Shown: positions 4,766 to 6,134 of the stretch, one piece after another | Position numbering within the stretch: position 1 is the stretch's first letter | Layout: every line of letters starts with the position of its first letter | NCBI GenBank assembly: GCA_002256685.1 | Contig: NQJH01000117.1 | Span: 1 to 6,134, forward strand | Direction: 5' to 3' | DNA length: 6,134 bases | DNA from: Methylococcaceae bacterium NSP1-2 | GTDB lineage: Bacteria > Pseudomonadota > Gammaproteobacteria > Methylococcales > Methylomonadaceae | Made by a program: the position numbers and the translations under genes | Notes under the pieces: model-generated | What the model was told of the DNA's origin: nothing | Databases searched by the model: none | What the model saw: only the letters and a program-made list of their open reading frames with translations

Positions 4766-6134
4766 TTGTCCACACAGCAATCCAGCATTCTCATTGGCTA
4801 TTTATCTGAGGTCCGCAATAATGGCATGGATGCCAGAATAGCAGAGGAATATGTCAAAGACACATCGCGTATCAAAGTAGACAATGAAGAAATTTTAGTC
4901 GGTCATATTGGTTCGTATGTCGCTATTCGACAAGCTAATATCAATATATTAGCGGTCACCATTAAAATGTGGGAAATAAACCGCTTTGATAATGCCGATA
5001 TGCGTAAAACAGATCGTTTTATTGCCTTAGCTCCCGTTGGTGAAATTAAAGATGATGGTACATTTATCCGTGGCATAACCAATTATCCAACAGCAGGGGC
5101 TAGGGTGTATGCGGTTGGTATCAACGAAGTCAGTGCTATTTTCTCAAAATACCAAAAGTATAAATTCTTTATTGGTCAACTATCTTCCCATAAAGATTAT
5201 CACCTAGGTCTCGACCCGCAGGTTTTTTTTAGTCGCCATTTTGCTATTGTCGGACAGTCTGGCTCAGGTAAATCGTGGACGGTGACTACTTTAATTCAAC
5301 AAGCCATTAAATCCATGCCTAAAAGTCACATTATTTTGCTGGATTTACACGGTGAATACTGCTGGAAAGATACTAAGGGCGTGAGATATTCGGCATTTGA
5401 TGAGGATGTAGTCAATTACATTGACGCGCAAGAAATGGAAATGCCCTACTGGATGATGAGTTATGCAGAGCTAGTGGATTTATTTATTGATCGAGATGAT
5501 AAAGGCGCGTCCACGCAAATGTCGTTTATGAGTGAAATATTAATGCAGCTCAAGCGCAAGGAATCTAAGCGTATCGGTCTCACTACTTTTTCAATTGATA
5601 CCCCTATTTACTTCTCATTAGCTGAAATGTACATGGCATTTAAAACCGCCAACGAAGAGAAAAAAGCCTTTGGTAAAGTGCTAGGTCCTTTGTATGGACA
5701 GTTTGATAATTTTCTTATTAGAATGCAGAGTCGATTAAATGACGTGCGCTATGATTTTTTACTCAGACCCAAAAAACGTAAAAGTTCAGAAAGCATGGCG
5801 GATTTATTACGCACCTTTGTCGGCTTAGGCAAGAAAAAAGCCAATGTCACCGTGGTAGATTTAAGTGCTGTACCGTCCGATATTCGCCCTGCTATTTCTG
5901 CTCAAGTCGGTCGCTTAGCGTATGAATTTAATTATTGGAATCCGAATCGCCGTGAGTTTCCTATCACACTAATCTGTGAAGAAGCGCATATCTACATTCC
6001 CAAAGAAAAAGGCGGTCAGTTTGAAGGCTCAAAAAGAATGATGGAGCGTATTGCCAAAGAAGGACGAAAATACGGGGTTTCCATTGGCGTAATCAGTCAA
6101 AGACCGACCGAATTATCGGAAACTATGCTGTCAC
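4766..6134 (+). CDS. herA: HerA-type DNA-translocating ATPase with HAS-barrel (gene runs off right edge)
   Basis: The frame is open for 456 residues from TTG 4766 and continues beyond the window. Residues 8-90 resemble a HAS-barrel (IGYLSEVRNNG, then VGHIGSYVAI), the N-terminal module of HerA. The RecA-like domain shows Walker A GQSGSGKS at 163-170, the family motif DLHGEY at 193-198, Walker B with E405-E406 in LICEEAH at 402-408, and RIAKEGRKYG at 428-437 followed by ISQRP at 443-447, which carry the arginine and sensor residues. Such proteins form hexameric rings that pump DNA and usually feed a nuclease or NAD-degrading partner. Archaeal HerA works with NurA; bacterial forms occur with SIR2 or DUF4297 proteins in anti-phage pairs. 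No partner precedes it: feoC is 188 bases upstream on the same strand. About 50-150 C-terminal residues are probably missing. The family is clear; a defence role is inferred. Confidence 0.93.
   Translation, partial: MSTQQSSILIGYLSEVRNNGMDARIAEEYVKDTSRIKVDNEEILVGHIGSYVAIRQANINILAVTIKMWEINRFDNADMRKTDRFIALAPVGEIKDDGTFIRGITNYPTAGARVYAVGINEVSAIFSKYQKYKFFIGQLSSHKDYHLGLDPQVFFSRHFAIVGQSGSGKSWTVTTLIQQAIKSMPKSHIILLDLHGEYCWKDTKGVRYSAFDEDVVNYIDAQEMEMPYWMMSYAELVDLFIDRDDKGASTQMSFMSEILMQLKRKESKRIGLTTFSIDTPIYFSLAEMYMAFKTANEEKKAFGKVLGPLYGQFDNFLIRMQSRLNDVRYDFLLRPKKRKSSESMADLLRTFVGLGKKKANVTVVDLSAVPSDIRPAISAQVGRLAYEFNYWNPNRREFPITLICEEAHIYIPKEKGGQFEGSKRMMERIAKEGRKYGVSIGVISQRPTELSETMLS

Overview
The window looks like a piece of a gammaproteobacterial chromosome of moderate, somewhat AT-rich composition (about 40-45% G+C by eye, not counted). 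The evidence is the E. coli-type feoA-feoB-feoC order with a short cysteine-bearing FeoC, a full-length FeoB of 764 residues, and a YrdA-like gamma carbonic anhydrase. A sulfur-oxidising or similar environmental lineage (Thiotrichales-like) is only a guess.

Left part, minus strand (1-1405). A cobyrinic acid a,c-diamide synthase gene (cobB/cbiA) runs off the left edge. Upstream of it, on the same strand, lies a complete 175-residue gamma-class carbonic anhydrase-like hexapeptide-repeat protein. The 182 bases between them carry three small palindromes, two of them perfect 9-bp stems.

Middle, 1406-1825. This is a 420-base divergent control region without a recognisable large gene. It holds an extended -10 promoter, two Fur-box-like sequences and the ribosome-binding site leading to feoA. 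It also holds a 21-codon hydrophobic small ORF with a good ribosome-binding site.

Centre, plus strand (1829-4577). feoA, feoB and feoC form a tightly packed operon in which both junctions are ATGA overlaps, so translation is probably coupled. FeoB is the ferrous iron permease with an N-terminal G domain, FeoA is its small SH3-like cytoplasmic partner, and FeoC is a winged-helix protein with four clustered cysteines. The Fur-like sites fit repression by iron.

Right part, plus strand (4578-6134). After a 188-base spacer with an 11-bp perfect tandem repeat, an ORF starts with TTG behind a strong AGGAG and runs off the right edge. It encodes a HerA-type DNA-translocating ATPase with an N-terminal HAS-barrel. 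Bacterial HerA proteins of this kind often belong to two-gene anti-phage or DNA-processing modules (with NurA, SIR2 or DUF4297 partners). No partner is visible inside the window, so a link to defence is an inference; any partner would have to lie beyond the right edge.
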